From Pseudarthrobacter oxydans (lineage in GTDB: Bacteria > Actinomycetota > Actinomycetes > Actinomycetales > Micrococcaceae), in NCBI RefSeq assembly GCF_034258515.1, contig NZ_CP139438.1, positions 1,364,001 to 1,428,000 on the forward strand: a DNA stretch of 64,000 nt, read 5' to 3'. The notes under the pieces were generated by a model. The model was not told the DNA's origin. It worked only from the letters and a program-made list of their open reading frames with translations, and made no database searches. Positions 1 through 7,801 of the stretch are shown here, piece by piece. The translations under genes and the position numbers were made by a program. Each line of letters begins with the position of its first letter. Position 1 is the stretch's first letter.

Positions 1-259
1 CGTCGCCGAGACCGGGACCATCATCCTGGACGGCAGCCCCAACCAGGGCCGCCGCGCGATCACCCTGGTCCCGGACCACCACATCTGCATCGTCAAAACC
101 ACTGATATAACCGGGATCCTGCCCGAAGCGCTGCGCCGGATCGACGGCACTCGGCCCCTGACCATGATCAGCGGCCCGAGTGCCACCAGCGACATCGAAC
201 TTGAACGCGTCGAGGGAGTCCACGGCCCCCGCAAGCTCGACGTCATTATCGCCCGGTAG
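1..259 (+). CDS. lutC: LutC/YkgG-type lactate utilization protein, 3' end only
   Basis: The gene enters from the left edge and is read from base 2; only the last 85 codons are present, ending at TAG 257-259. The tail [20 protein letters not shown] is the hallmark C-terminus of the LUD-domain (DUF162) LutC family, which works with the iron-sulfur proteins LutA and LutB in oxidation of L-lactate to pyruvate. The partners, if present, lie outside the window. Family assignment is firm; the lactate role is inferred from the family and cannot be tested here without lutA/lutB. Confidence 0.85.
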   Translation, partial: VAETGTIILDGSPNQGRRAITLVPDHHICIVKTTDITGILPEALRRIDGTRPLTMISGPSATSDIELERVEGVHGPRKLDVIIAR

Positions 260-324
260 GATCCGGGCCGAAAGGCACCAACGCAGTTTCCGTTCCCCTC
301 CGCAGTTGAACGAAAGGTACCCGC

Positions 325-663
325 ATGACTTTCTACCGCCATGACCTCTGGCACACCCTTCTCGGCGCCCTCGTGGAAGTCCGGAAAAACGGCACGGTCG
401 TTCGGGAAGGACTCGTTGAGGATGTCATGCCCGATTCCTCGGCGCTCTGGATCGCCGCCGACGGGCTCACCGGCCGTGTTCTGATCGAAGCCGCTGAAGG
501 ACACGAGGTGTGGGTCGAGCCCAGAAAGCTTGAGGGTCAGCGCTCCTACCGGATGACATCGCTAGCACTTCAGGACGGGAGCGGACATCGGGCACGCAGG
601 AACGCCGGCCATGGACGGCACCGCTACCGCGTCAGAACTGCAGTGACGGACAAGGCGTCGTAG
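325..663 (+). CDS. small hypothetical protein
   Basis: A 112-residue soluble protein with no signal peptide or membrane helix. The start is supported by GAAAGG eight bases upstream of the ATG. Residues 1-75 look like a compact beta-rich domain (VEVRKNGTVVREGLVEDVM, then a WIAADG segment); the last 35 residues are basic and low in structure. It sits 65 bases after the lutC-like gene on the same strand and could be cotranscribed with it. I recognise no named family. Good codon use and a clear ribosome site make it a likely real gene of unknown function. Confidence 0.6.
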   Translation: MTFYRHDLWHTLLGALVEVRKNGTVVREGLVEDVMPDSSALWIAADGLTGRVLIEAAEGHEVWVEPRKLEGQRSYRMTSLALQDGSGHRARRNAGHGRHRYRVRTAVTDKAS

Positions 664-738
664 ACACCTTGCTCCGGCTTTCCAATACCTTCGCCACGAA
701 ATGACCGCCTGACCGTAACTAGGGCAGTTATGGCAACA

Positions 739-781
739 GCCACGGCAGCACGGACAGGGGATCTATCCGCGTTGCCGTGGC
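739..781. repeat. inverted repeat between the hypothetical gene and the GPP34 gene
   Basis: GCCACGGCA (739-747) is matched by TGCCGTGGC (773-781), extendable inward by two pairs (one wobble). The loop is about 21-25 bases and no T-run follows. It may be a weak terminator for the upstream gene or a structural element; the rest of 664-882 holds nothing I can identify apart from an AGGGCAG motif at 721. Confidence 0.4.
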
Positions 782-882
782 CGCACCCCGCGCCGGGACG
801 GCAGACACGCGTCTAGCCAGTCATCTTCTATGAATCAACGCGACTGGTTGTGACGGAACCCTGACGGGAGCACCATGATCTT

Positions 883-1581
883 ATGGATCCTCAAACAGCT
901 AATGGCGGAGAGCTGAGCCTTCCACAGGCGTTCCTCCTGCTGGCAACGAACGATATCGACGGCGAACCGGAGCTGCCGTCTTACGTACTCAGGACCACGG
1001 TGGCGGGGGCAATCCTGGCCGAACTGGACCTGCTTGGCGCAATCGAACTGCAGGGCAAGAATGTCCGGGCCACCGGTACAGAGCCACAAACACACCTCCA
1101 GCACGAACTGGAGATCATCCGCCACAAATCCCGTCCGCACCCACCTAAAAAGTGGGTCTCCATGCTCGAGGGCCGTGCCGAGGTGCAGCGCGTCTACGAG
1201 AGCATGGCCTCCCGAGGCATCCTGGATCAAGTCGGCGAAAAGCACCTCGGCGTGTTCAAGAGCGTGCGGTACCCGGAGAAGGACCATACTCCAGAAGCGG
1301 CGCTCCTGAAGAGGATCGAGTCGGCGCTGAGCGGTGGCCGCGCCGAATCGGCGTCCGGTTCCCGTGCCGAGCAGTTGGAGCCTTCAGAAACTGCCCGCGC
1401 GGAAACAGATCCCAGGAACCGGGCGCTGATCGCACTCCTGCACGCAGCGCGCTTGCTTGAGAAGCTATTCCCGGCAGCCGATCGGAACCGGATTCAGGAC
1501 CTGACGCATGACCACTGGCCGGCCCGTGCGGTGGAGGACGAACTTCGCGAGCTCAGGGTGGCTGCTGAACCGCTCGTCTAG
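883..1581 (+). CDS. GPP34 family phosphoprotein
   Basis: The 232-residue product starts its domain with LSLPQAFLLLATND and follows with an AGAILAELDLLGAIEL segment, the pattern of the Golgi phosphoprotein 3 (GPP34, PF05719) fold. In eukaryotes this fold binds phosphatidylinositol-4-phosphate; the many actinobacterial members have no established role, although membrane association is plausible. GGGAG lies 12 bases before the ATG. The linker around residues 145-170 is polar and the C-terminal helices (about 175-225) complete the domain. It lies just downstream of the transposition genes (convergent with tnpC), the position where Tn554-type elements keep cargo, so it may be a passenger rather than a core gene. 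Confidence 0.75.
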   Translation: MDPQTANGGELSLPQAFLLLATNDIDGEPELPSYVLRTTVAGAILAELDLLGAIELQGKNVRATGTEPQTHLQHELEIIRHKSRPHPPKKWVSMLEGRAEVQRVYESMASRGILDQVGEKHLGVFKSVRYPEKDHTPEAALLKRIESALSGGRAESASGSRAEQLEPSETARAETDPRNRALIALLHAARLLEKLFPAADRNRIQDLTHDHWPARAVEDELRELRVAAEPLV

Positions 1582-1759
1582 GAGACCGTGCTACAGCTTG
1601 TAACGGCAGGCCCTCCCTCCCGGGAATATCTTGTCTGTGCCTTCGTGGGCCCGGCCAGTTACTGACGAATGGGAGCCGGAGCGCGACAGGACAGCTTGTT
1701 CCCTCGGCCCGAGTCCAGACCAGAAGAGGTAGCTGCAACCGAAGCTGTAAGACTGAAGT

Positions 1760-2347
1760 TTAAGTTCGGCCGGGGCGGGTTCGTTCTGGGCGGTTTAGTT
1801 CGGTCATCAGGGAACGGTTAACGCTGTGGGCTGCTTGCAGGTCTGATGAGAGTGCTGCGACTTGCTGCTGAGCGTGATGAAGCTCTTGGGTTCTCTCGCT
1901 GGTTTGTTTGGAGAGGATGGCGTTTTGATCTGTCAGTTCCTGGACGCGAAGGCTTTGGGAGTGGGCGTCCGTGCCGTCGATTTGGTCCCCGAGCAGTTCG
2001 GAGATGCGTCGCTGGTGCCTCTGTAGTTCGTGCCTGAGCCGTTGGTTCTCCTGGCGCAGAAGATCACGTTCGACTTGGAGCGAGCCCGTCGTTGATTTTG
2101 TTGTTTCCGGGGATGTCACGGAGCCCGTGGCATGTCGTTTCTGTGCTTTCCTGACCTCGTCCAGGAGGGGTTCCTGTCGGACGAGCCACGGGCTGACACC
2201 GGCGAGGCGTGCAACCTCGGCTACCGTGATGGGGCTGCGCGTACGTTCCATGGCCTCAAGGGTTGCCAGAACCGCACCTCGTTTGTTATTGCTGTCCTTC
2301 TTTCGTTGCCGGACCATGGCGGCCGCGTTGCCCGGATGTCTGCTCAC
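1760..2347 (-). CDS. tnpC: TnpC-like small transposition protein (DUF6262 type)
   Basis: A 195-residue protein starting at GTG 2347, which overlaps the tnpB stop as GTGA; an internal ATG at residue 11 is an alternative start. Residues about 35-60 (SPITVAEVARLAGVSPWLVR) resemble a winged or simple helix-turn-helix, and about 90-185 form a long charged coiled coil rich in Gln, Arg and Glu. In Tn554 the small TnpC is not a recombinase but modulates orientation and efficiency of transposition; DUF6262 proteins occupy the same slot in actinobacterial elements. No catalytic residues are visible. Translational coupling to tnpB suggests a defined stoichiometry in the complex. Confidence 0.7.
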   Translation of the reverse strand: MSRHPGNAAAMVRQRKKDSNNKRGAVLATLEAMERTRSPITVAEVARLAGVSPWLVRQEPLLDEVRKAQKRHATGSVTSPETTKSTTGSLQVERDLLRQENQRLRHELQRHQRRISELLGDQIDGTDAHSQSLRVQELTDQNAILSKQTSERTQELHHAQQQVAALSSDLQAAHSVNRSLMTELNRPERTRPGRT

Positions 2348-5055
2348 TCGATCTCCTTGCCGTTATCGGTCCTGAGTCTGAGGCTTCCGACCGGGATGAA
2401 GGGCTTCTCGACGGCGGTCGGGACGCTGGCGCGGACCCGGCGGAGCACAGCGGAGGCCTCGGCCAGTGACTCCCGCTCGATGGAAGGCAGGTCGGCAAGG
2501 CGTGATTCCTGTGCCTGGATAAGGCCCGTGAACGCTTCTATTTCATTCTTGGTGTCCGTGATTAACGAGGGGCGCAGGTTCTGGGCGATCTGCCACGCGA
2601 GGTCTTCTTTCATGCGTTCCAGATGCGCCTTGAGGTCAGGCAGGTGGGAAGGATCCGATCTGAAGAACGTACAGCCGCCGCATTGGAAGCGGGCGGGGCA
2701 TGCCTTGCCTCCTGCTTTGATGTTGGTCGGTTCGGTGCAGTTGCCGAACGGGACGGCCACGGCGGCCATTGAGTAGAGCTCTTCAGCGACGGGGGCGTGG
2801 GTGCCGTGGGTGTCGAAGGAGAGTCTTTTGACGGATTCGATGGCTTTACGTTTTCGTGCGTTGGTCACCGTGTAGTACCTGGCTGTGGTGTCCGCGGATC
2901 GGTGGTCCATGAGGCGGCGGAGGGTTTCCTGGGCGACTCCTGCGTCGGCCAGCCGTTGGCAGTAGGAGTGGCGGAATGCATAGGCGAAGACGGAGGTTTT
3001 GCCGAAAGGAGTCCCCGTTCCGGGGCCGTTTGCCGGGCCGGGCAGGTCCGGGAGCCGGTTATCGATCCAGTCACGGAGCCGGCGGTTGAACCAGGCCGTT
3101 TTGAGGTGTTTGTCCCGGGCGCGGGAGCGGAACGTGGGAAACAGCCAGTCCTGCTGCCCGGCAGGCATCGCCTCGATGTGGCGGTCGCGGATGATGAACC
3201 ACGACTCCAGGGCGTGGGCGGTTTCTGCCCAGATGGGGAGGCGCCTGCCCCTGCGTCTGCCTTTGTCGTTGTGCCACAGCAGGGTGGCTTGACCGGTCCT
3301 GTCGTAGCTCAGGCATTCCCTTCGGAGGCTTGCCGTCTCGTTCGGCCGCCTCCCGGCGTCGCGCAGCAGGGTCATGTAGCAGGTGAAGGCTGCTTTATAG
3401 ACGTCATTGGGGACCGCGGCCGAGGTCGGACTGGCGACACGGGCCGTGGGTAACTGTTTGAAGAGGTACTCGATGACGGGTTCGGGGATTGCCCGTCCGG
3501 TCTCGTCGTCAGCGTCTGTCCCTGGGGCGTCTTCTAGTGGGATTTGCAGGTCGTAGTCGAGGGAGAAGGAGAGCGTGGTGTGTTCGAACAGGTCAGAGTT
3601 CTTCCGGGTGTAGTCGATCATGCCCGCCACGGTTGACCCGAGAAAGCGTTTGTAGGCGTTGGTCAGGGGTTTTCCGTCGAGCCGCGTCAGGCCGGCCAGT
3701 GCATGTGCGAGCACCTTGCCATGCTCGCGGGTCAGTCCGGATGCGTTGGTCGGCGCGGGAAGGCGTCGCGCCGAGCATTGGACGATGAAGTCGGTGCATA
3801 GTCTTGCGACGTGAGTGATGAGGGTCGTCGAGGAGGTTTCGGTGGTGGACCGCTCCAGGATCCAGAGCTTGGTCATGTGCCGGGCCCAGTCCAGAGGGAT
3901 CGGGCGGAAATCCAGGGCAGCCATGGATCGTGCGGAGCCGGATCTGTTTGAAGAGGTCATGAGCAGACCGAACGGGATGAGGTCCGATTGCAGCAGATCA
4001 CCGTCCGTGGACCACGGGACGTAGCGTTCCAGCAACCTCGCCCGCACCACCCGGAACATGGACCAGGCATTTACGGAACACAGCATATTGCCCTCAGCAA
4101 GTGCGTGGGTGTCGGCGTTCAGGAAGGACTTCGTGGCCTGAGGGAATTCCAGCGCCGACTTGATGAGGGCCTTGGTCGTGGTGATGTTGATCGGGAAGCC
4201 AATGCGGTCCTGATGCTGAAGGGACCACAGCAGTTCCGTGGCCAGTCCCGGGTGCCGGCGGCGTAGAGGGGCCAGGTTGAGTTCGTACCCGTCGGTTCTC
4301 GCCGGCGGCGCGTGGATTTCCCGGTAGCCGTCAGGTTCCAGAGAGACGACAGCTTCGCGTTCAAGATGCAGCGCAAGCTCACTCGGGTCGTGGATCAGCT
4401 TGGCGTGCATTCTGCAGATGCCCGTCTGGTTGGCGTGGTGACGTTTGTAGCCGCACCACGGAACTGCGCAATACTCTGGCGCTGCTACCGGATTGGCGGC
4501 TTGGGACGCGATCCATTCCTTGATGTCTTCGACTGTGTGGCGTGGTTGGTGGCCCAGACACAGGGGAGGGAGCCGGTCTTTTTGCTGGTGCCATCGTTTG
4601 GGGTTCCCCTCCGTCGGGGTCATCAAGGGCACACCAAGTCCCTTGCTACGGTTTGTGCAGTTCGTCACCGAACACAGGATCGGGACGACGCGGGATGCCC
4701 AGTTGGTGTCCTGCAGCTGGACTGCCCTTTCGACCCAGGCCTCGGCGGTCATGGCGCCGAGGCGTCTGGTGTGCCGGAGGTAGCGGCCGGTGCAGACGTT
4801 GCACAGCCCGCTGCGGCGTGTAAATGAGGGGCCATGGCAGCCAGGGAACCTGCACTGGTTGACGAGCGTGCCCAAGTGGCCAGGAACTCCGGTGAAGACC
4901 CAGGCCTCGCTGTCCCATTCCTCCGGCCGCCAATCGTCCCGGATTTCCTGGGCAAGCATGTGCTGGAAGCCTGCAAGGTCCGCGGCCGGGTCGACTGGTT
5001 CCGGCCGCGGTAGGACCGGAGAAACATCGAAGATGACTGATTGTCCGCCGCTCAT
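2344..5055 (-). CDS. tnpB: TnpB-like large tyrosine recombinase with zinc-binding modules
   Basis: The 903-residue protein is clearly longer than Tn554 TnpB (about 630). The N-terminal 220 residues carry three cysteine modules: C68/C73/C85/C88, then C128/C133 with C166/H169, then C196/C201/C214/H217, each built on a CX4C pair. The C-terminal third has the tyrosine-recombinase set: Arg in GRRPNETASL (about 569), a Lys in the HNDKGRRRG hairpin, FRHSYCQRL (His and Arg near 697), LMDHRS (His near 718) and Tyr in ARYYTV (about 727). A last cysteine cluster (CX13CX5CX2C, ending CGGC) precedes a helical tail. It starts at ATG 5055 inside the tnpA stop. It likely acts with TnpA at the element ends. 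Confidence 0.85.
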   Translation of the reverse strand: MSGGQSVIFDVSPVLPRPEPVDPAADLAGFQHMLAQEIRDDWRPEEWDSEAWVFTGVPGHLGTLVNQCRFPGCHGPSFTRRSGLCNVCTGRYLRHTRRLGAMTAEAWVERAVQLQDTNWASRVVPILCSVTNCTNRSKGLGVPLMTPTEGNPKRWHQQKDRLPPLCLGHQPRHTVEDIKEWIASQAANPVAAPEYCAVPWCGYKRHHANQTGICRMHAKLIHDPSELALHLEREAVVSLEPDGYREIHAPPARTDGYELNLAPLRRRHPGLATELLWSLQHQDRIGFPINITTTKALIKSALEFPQATKSFLNADTHALAEGNMLCSVNAWSMFRVVRARLLERYVPWSTDGDLLQSDLIPFGLLMTSSNRSGSARSMAALDFRPIPLDWARHMTKLWILERSTTETSSTTLITHVARLCTDFIVQCSARRLPAPTNASGLTREHGKVLAHALAGLTRLDGKPLTNAYKRFLGSTVAGMIDYTRKNSDLFEHTTLSFSLDYDLQIPLEDAPGTDADDETGRAIPEPVIEYLFKQLPTARVASPTSAAVPNDVYKAAFTCYMTLLRDAGRRPNETASLRRECLSYDRTGQATLLWHNDKGRRRGRRLPIWAETAHALESWFIIRDRHIEAMPAGQQDWLFPTFRSRARDKHLKTAWFNRRLRDWIDNRLPDLPGPANGPGTGTPFGKTSVFAYAFRHSYCQRLADAGVAQETLRRLMDHRSADTTARYYTVTNARKRKAIESVKRLSFDTHGTHAPVAEELYSMAAVAVPFGNCTEPTNIKAGGKACPARFQCGGCTFFRSDPSHLPDLKAHLERMKEDLAWQIAQNLRPSLITDTKNEIEAFTGLIQAQESRLADLPSIERESLAEASAVLRRVRASVPTAVEKPFIPVGSLRLRTDNGKEIE

Positions 5056-6245
5056 GTGGGCTCCGACGAACGGAACCGGACACGTTCGATGGCCTCGCGC
5101 AGGTCCTGGTCGGAGGAGTGCTCATACATGAGCTGGGATGAGGGACTGCGGTGCCCGAGCAGTGCCTGAACGTCCCGCGTCGGCACTCCTGCCCTCTTCC
5201 AGCGGGTCGCCGCGGTGTGCCGTGTCATGTGCGGGTTTACCCGGAGCCCAGCACGGCCTGAAGAGCGGTAGAACATCTTCACGGCGTTGGAGTACTTCAA
5301 CGCTTCCCCGACATGGGACCGGGAATACAGGTTGACGAAGACCATCGGGTTGGAATCCTGGGCCAACCGGTCGATGCGGTCCTCAAGGTACAGGTAATAC
5401 AGGGTGCAGACCGCTTCAGTGACCGGGACTGTGCGTGGGTTCGAGGATTTGGACAGCGCAGCGTTGGGATTCTGTCGCCGCCGGACGTGGATATGTGGCC
5501 CAACGGACACACAACCGACGGCACGCGAGTCATGGAAAAGGTGCAGATCCTCTGTCCGCAGCCCCAAGGCCTCACCGATCCGGACGCCCGTTTCGACCAT
5601 CAGTGCCACCAGGAAACGGTCACGGTGGTTGGAGACCGCCTCCAGCAACGACTCCGCACCGGTTTCATTCAGCAACTTCGGGGCTTCTTCGATTTCCTTG
5701 ACGCGAACTGCCCGGGACCTCAACACCTGGCCCGGCAGGAGTCTGTCACCGGAATAGCCGTAGGCGATTCTGGTTTCGTAGAAGCCTGCGGCCGTCTTCT
5801 CACTGACCAGATCACTGCGCGCGGCCCACATGTAGAACTGGGTTATTGCCGCGGCATACTGGTTCATTGTTTTCCCGCTCCGGTAGCGCGGCTCACGATA
5901 TTCCGCGTTTCCCTCCGGGGCGTTCAACGCGGTGACGGCGAGCTCCCGGATGAACCGGGAAACGACAGGAACACCGTCAGTCCAGTCCAACCTCGCCGGA
6001 CCGAGCCAGGTGAAGAAAGCGGCCAGGCGCTGCGCGTAGGCCCGGATGGTGTTGGCGGACCGGGCAGAACCCAGAAGGTAGTGAAGGTAGGCGCTGGCCT
6101 CAGAATGCAACTCGTAGGTGGAGGAGTCCACTACTGCCCAGGACGGGCCTCCAGCCTTGTGGATGACGCTGAACGCGATCCAGCGCCGTGAAATCGGGAC
6201 GATCGGGTGGGTGGTCGACGGAAACGGAATCAGGGACTGCGGCAT
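5052..6245 (-). CDS. tnpA: TnpA-like tyrosine recombinase
   Basis: A 397-residue site-specific integrase. An N-terminal SAM-like core-binding region (about 43-150, including ANTIRAYAQRLAAFFTWL) is followed by the catalytic domain: R222 in ETGVRIGEALGLR, a basic beta-hairpin around K266, H339 and R342 in NPHMTRHTAATRW, H365 in LLGHRS and the nucleophile candidate Y374 in LMYEHS, so the catalytic set is complete. GACGAGG lies shortly upstream of the ATG at 6245. It is the first gene of the transposition operon and nearest the element end, as in Tn554, where TnpA and TnpB are both required for transposition. Nothing in the frame suggests decay. Confidence 0.85.
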   Translation of the reverse strand: MPQSLIPFPSTTHPIVPISRRWIAFSVIHKAGGPSWAVVDSSTYELHSEASAYLHYLLGSARSANTIRAYAQRLAAFFTWLGPARLDWTDGVPVVSRFIRELAVTALNAPEGNAEYREPRYRSGKTMNQYAAAITQFYMWAARSDLVSEKTAAGFYETRIAYGYSGDRLLPGQVLRSRAVRVKEIEEAPKLLNETGAESLLEAVSNHRDRFLVALMVETGVRIGEALGLRTEDLHLFHDSRAVGCVSVGPHIHVRRRQNPNAALSKSSNPRTVPVTEAVCTLYYLYLEDRIDRLAQDSNPMVFVNLYSRSHVGEALKYSNAVKMFYRSSGRAGLRVNPHMTRHTAATRWKRAGVPTRDVQALLGHRSPSSQLMYEHSSDQDLREAIERVRFRSSEPT

Positions 6246-6261
6246 ACGAACGTACCTCGTC

Positions 6262-6340
6262 AGGGTAGATAATCCGTGCGTTCCGAGACGACCCTAATGC
6301 AGAACCTACATCGCTGTGAACCCCACTTGAGGGCAGATAA
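6262..6340. repeat. direct repeats AGGGYAGATAA at the tnpA end of the element
   Basis: AGGGTAGATAA (6262-6272) and AGGGCAGATAA (6330-6340) differ at one base and are 68 bases apart, bracketing the region between tnpA and the truncated neighbour. A weaker copy, AGGGCAGTTAT, is at 721-731 in the same orientation. Repeated sites at one end are the expected form of recombinase arm-binding sites; that function is inferred. GATGTA, the hexamer reported as the Tn554 core, occurs on the minus strand at 6306-6311, which may be chance. Confidence 0.45.
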
Positions 6341-6494
6341 CTGCAAACGGCTCGTCCCAGTATTCAAAGCGCAGCGACTGCCACTTCCAGGGAGAGGACC
6401 GGCACAGGTCCCGGAACATGGCCGCGAGGTCCGTCGAGGCAGCACCACTGTCCGGATCCGGCCGGTGCCGGGATTCCCACGTCGCCATATCCAC
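6306..6494 (-). pseudogene. truncated hypothetical gene at the transposon junction
   Basis: A minus-strand frame of 62 codons starts at ATG 6494 (or 6488). Its first ~47 residues (TDLAAMFRDLCRSSPWKWQS, then LRFEYWDEP) look like the N-terminus of a small conserved actinobacterial protein with an SPW(K/R)W..LRF core. After the DEP the sequence turns into the element end and stops 12 codons later. The missing C-terminus was not found on the left side of the transposition genes within the window, as expected if the element, with cargo, reaches past position 1. Recognition of the family is from memory and is moderate. Confidence 0.5.
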
Positions 6495-6535
6495 AGTTTA
6501 CGCGCGGCCAGTACTGCCACGGAGCGGAAATCCAG

Positions 6536-6541
6536 TAGCAT
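6536..6541 (+). promoter_or_regulatory. −10 box TAGCAT for a leaderless transcript
   Basis: TAGCAT ends 6 bases before the GTG of the prepilin peptidase gene, so transcription would begin at or next to the start codon. A GAGG lies too close to the start to act as a normal ribosome site. No convincing −35 box was seen. Confidence 0.4.
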
Positions 6542-6547
6542 CCGAGG

Positions 6548-7102
6548 GTGATCCAACGACTGGGCGAACTGTGGCAGCACACCCCGCTGGCCTTCTGGCT
6601 GGTGCTGGCTGCCTGCGCCTACTTCGCGGTGATGGCCGTGCGGCTCACAGTGATTGACGTCCGCCACCACCTCCTGCCAAACCGGATTGTCTTCCCGTCC
6701 TACGCCGTTGCCGGAGTGCTCCTCCTCGCGGCGTCGGCCTTTCCCGGAACCGGCGACGGCGGGGCCCCGGATTCTCCCGGATCTCCCGCAGGCATCCTGG
6801 CCCTTCCGGTGCTCCGGGTAGTGGCCGGAGCCGCCATCCTGTGGCTCTTCTACTTCATTCTCCGGGCGGCCTACCCACCCGGAATGGGATTTGGCGATGT
6901 GAAACTCGCAGGAGTCCTGGGTATGTACCTCGGCTACCTTGGCTGGGGCCACCTGTTTGCCGGTACCTTCCTGGCCTTCCTGCTGGGCGGCGTGTGGTCC
7001 ATCGTGCTCCTGGCCGCGCGCAGGGGGACATTGAAATCCTCCATCCCGTTCGGGCCGTTTATGCTCGCAGGAACTGCTGCGGCCATGCTGCTTCCGGCCT
7101 GA
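6548..7102 (+). CDS. A24 family prepilin peptidase (peptidase domain only)
   Basis: The 184-residue membrane protein has the two aspartate motifs of type IV prepilin peptidases: an Asp in TVIDVRHHLLPNRIV (about residue 37) and GFGDVKLAG (Asp about 118). About five to six hydrophobic segments are visible. The N-terminal methyltransferase and cysteine region of full-length PilD is absent, as in many TadV/CpaA or stand-alone actinobacterial enzymes. It would cleave leader peptides of Flp or type IV-like pilins at the membrane. No pilin or tad genes are in the window, so the substrate is unknown. The start is GTG 6548. Confidence 0.85.
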   Translation: MIQRLGELWQHTPLAFWLVLAACAYFAVMAVRLTVIDVRHHLLPNRIVFPSYAVAGVLLLAASAFPGTGDGGAPDSPGSPAGILALPVLRVVAGAAILWLFYFILRAAYPPGMGFGDVKLAGVLGMYLGYLGWGHLFAGTFLAFLLGGVWSIVLLAARRGTLKSSIPFGPFMLAGTAAAMLLPA

Positions 7103-7162
7103 CCCTCGGCAGCAAGGGGCCCGGGGACAGCTTCCAGCGGGCAAAGGGGGCAGACACTTCGG

Positions 7163-7168
7163 TAGGCT
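7163..7168 (+). promoter_or_regulatory. −10 box TAGGCT before the Nudix gene
   Basis: TAGGCT is followed by exactly 6 bases (GGCGGG) and the ATG. The spacing suggests a leaderless or near-leaderless mRNA, although GGCGGG could act as a poor ribosome site on a longer transcript. Confidence 0.45.
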
Positions 7169-7174
7169 GGCGGG

Positions 7175-7645
7175 ATGCCAGCGCCTGACTACGTCCTGAA
7201 GCTCCGTAAGAAAATCGGCAATGATCCCCTGTGGGTTCCCGGGGTCCGCGGCGTGGTGGTGGACGCGCTGGGACGTGTCCTGCTCGCACAGCGGGCGGAC
7301 AACAAACAATGGGCCCTGGTCAGCGGGATGCTGGAGCCCGGGGAGCAGCCGGCCCGCGGCCTGGTGCGGGAGATTTTCGAGGAAACGGCAGTGGTGGCCG
7401 AACCCGAGCGGGTGGTCTCCGTCGGGGCCGTTGGTCCCTTTACCTACCCGAACGGCGACGTGTGCGAGTTCTTGGATGTGGTGTTCCTCTGCCGCTACGT
7501 TTCCGGAACCGCCCGGGTGAATGACGACGAATCCCTGGCCGTCGGGTGGTTCGGCATTAATGAACTGCCTGAACTCATGGCCGGCCACCTCACCAGCATC
7601 CACCGTGCCCTGGCTCCGGCGGAAGCCGCCCACTTCGAACCCTGA
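7175..7645 (+). CDS. Nudix hydrolase
   Basis: The 156-residue protein contains a Nudix box, GMLEPGEQPARGLVREIFEE, at about residues 50-69, followed by TAV where the consensus ends in a glycine; the REIFEE metal-binding core is intact. Such enzymes hydrolyse nucleoside diphosphates linked to another moiety. The short N-terminus (YVLKLRKKIG) and overall length fit the ADP-ribose/MutT-like actinobacterial group, but substrate cannot be told from sequence. It is convergent with fumC and separated from it by a hairpin terminator. Confidence 0.85.
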   Translation: MPAPDYVLKLRKKIGNDPLWVPGVRGVVVDALGRVLLAQRADNKQWALVSGMLEPGEQPARGLVREIFEETAVVAEPERVVSVGAVGPFTYPNGDVCEFLDVVFLCRYVSGTARVNDDESLAVGWFGINELPELMAGHLTSIHRALAPAEAAHFEP

Positions 7646-7668
7646 GCCCTCCCGGGCGTTCATGCGAC

Positions 7669-7756
7669 GGCCGCCCGCCTTCGCGGGAAATCCCGGCGCT
7701 CGCAGCTGGCCTTAAAGACGCCGGCCGCCCGCCTTCGCTGGGAAGATGGGCGGCCG
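7669..7756. terminator. bidirectional terminator with a duplicated 5' arm
   Basis: CGGCCGCCC (7722-7730) pairs with GGGCGGCCG (7748-7756), between convergent Nudix and fumC genes. The segment GGCCGCCCGCCTTCGC occurs twice, at 7669-7684 and 7723-7738, so either copy could pair with the same 3' arm. There is no long T-run. Confidence 0.55.
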
Positions 7757-7801
7757 CCGTCGTGCTTGCCACCGCCAGGCGGACCTGGCGGGGAAGGGGA
7801 C

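Larger units (their letters stand above)
1760..6340 (-). mobile_element. Tn554-type transposition module (minimum extent)
   Basis: Three minus-strand genes overlap one another by 4 bases: a tyrosine recombinase of 397 residues, a much larger one of 903 residues and a small coiled-coil protein. This is the tnpA-tnpB-tnpC layout of Tn554, a transposon that inserts site-specifically without terminal inverted repeats or target duplication. The right boundary is placed near 6340 because a chromosomal frame (6494 downwards) loses family-like sequence there. The left boundary is not defined: cargo in this family lies beyond tnpC, so the GPP34 gene and even the lutC end may belong to the element, which could extend past the window edge. 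No resistance gene is seen. Confidence 0.75.

Noticed and set aside
550..720. C-terminal remnant of the truncated gene on the left side of the element
   Set aside because: The minus-strand frames left of 721 contain stops and no sequence that would continue the SPWKW…LRF protein.
1760..6245. RIT element (three tyrosine recombinases in a row)
   Set aside because: The third protein is a coiled-coil/HTH protein without recombinase residues, so the Tn554 layout fits better.
6260..7663. A 467-codon minus-strand frame across the prepilin peptidase and Nudix genes
   Set aside because: It is a shadow: low-complexity His/Gly/Gln/Arg composition, and both plus-strand genes have intact catalytic motifs.
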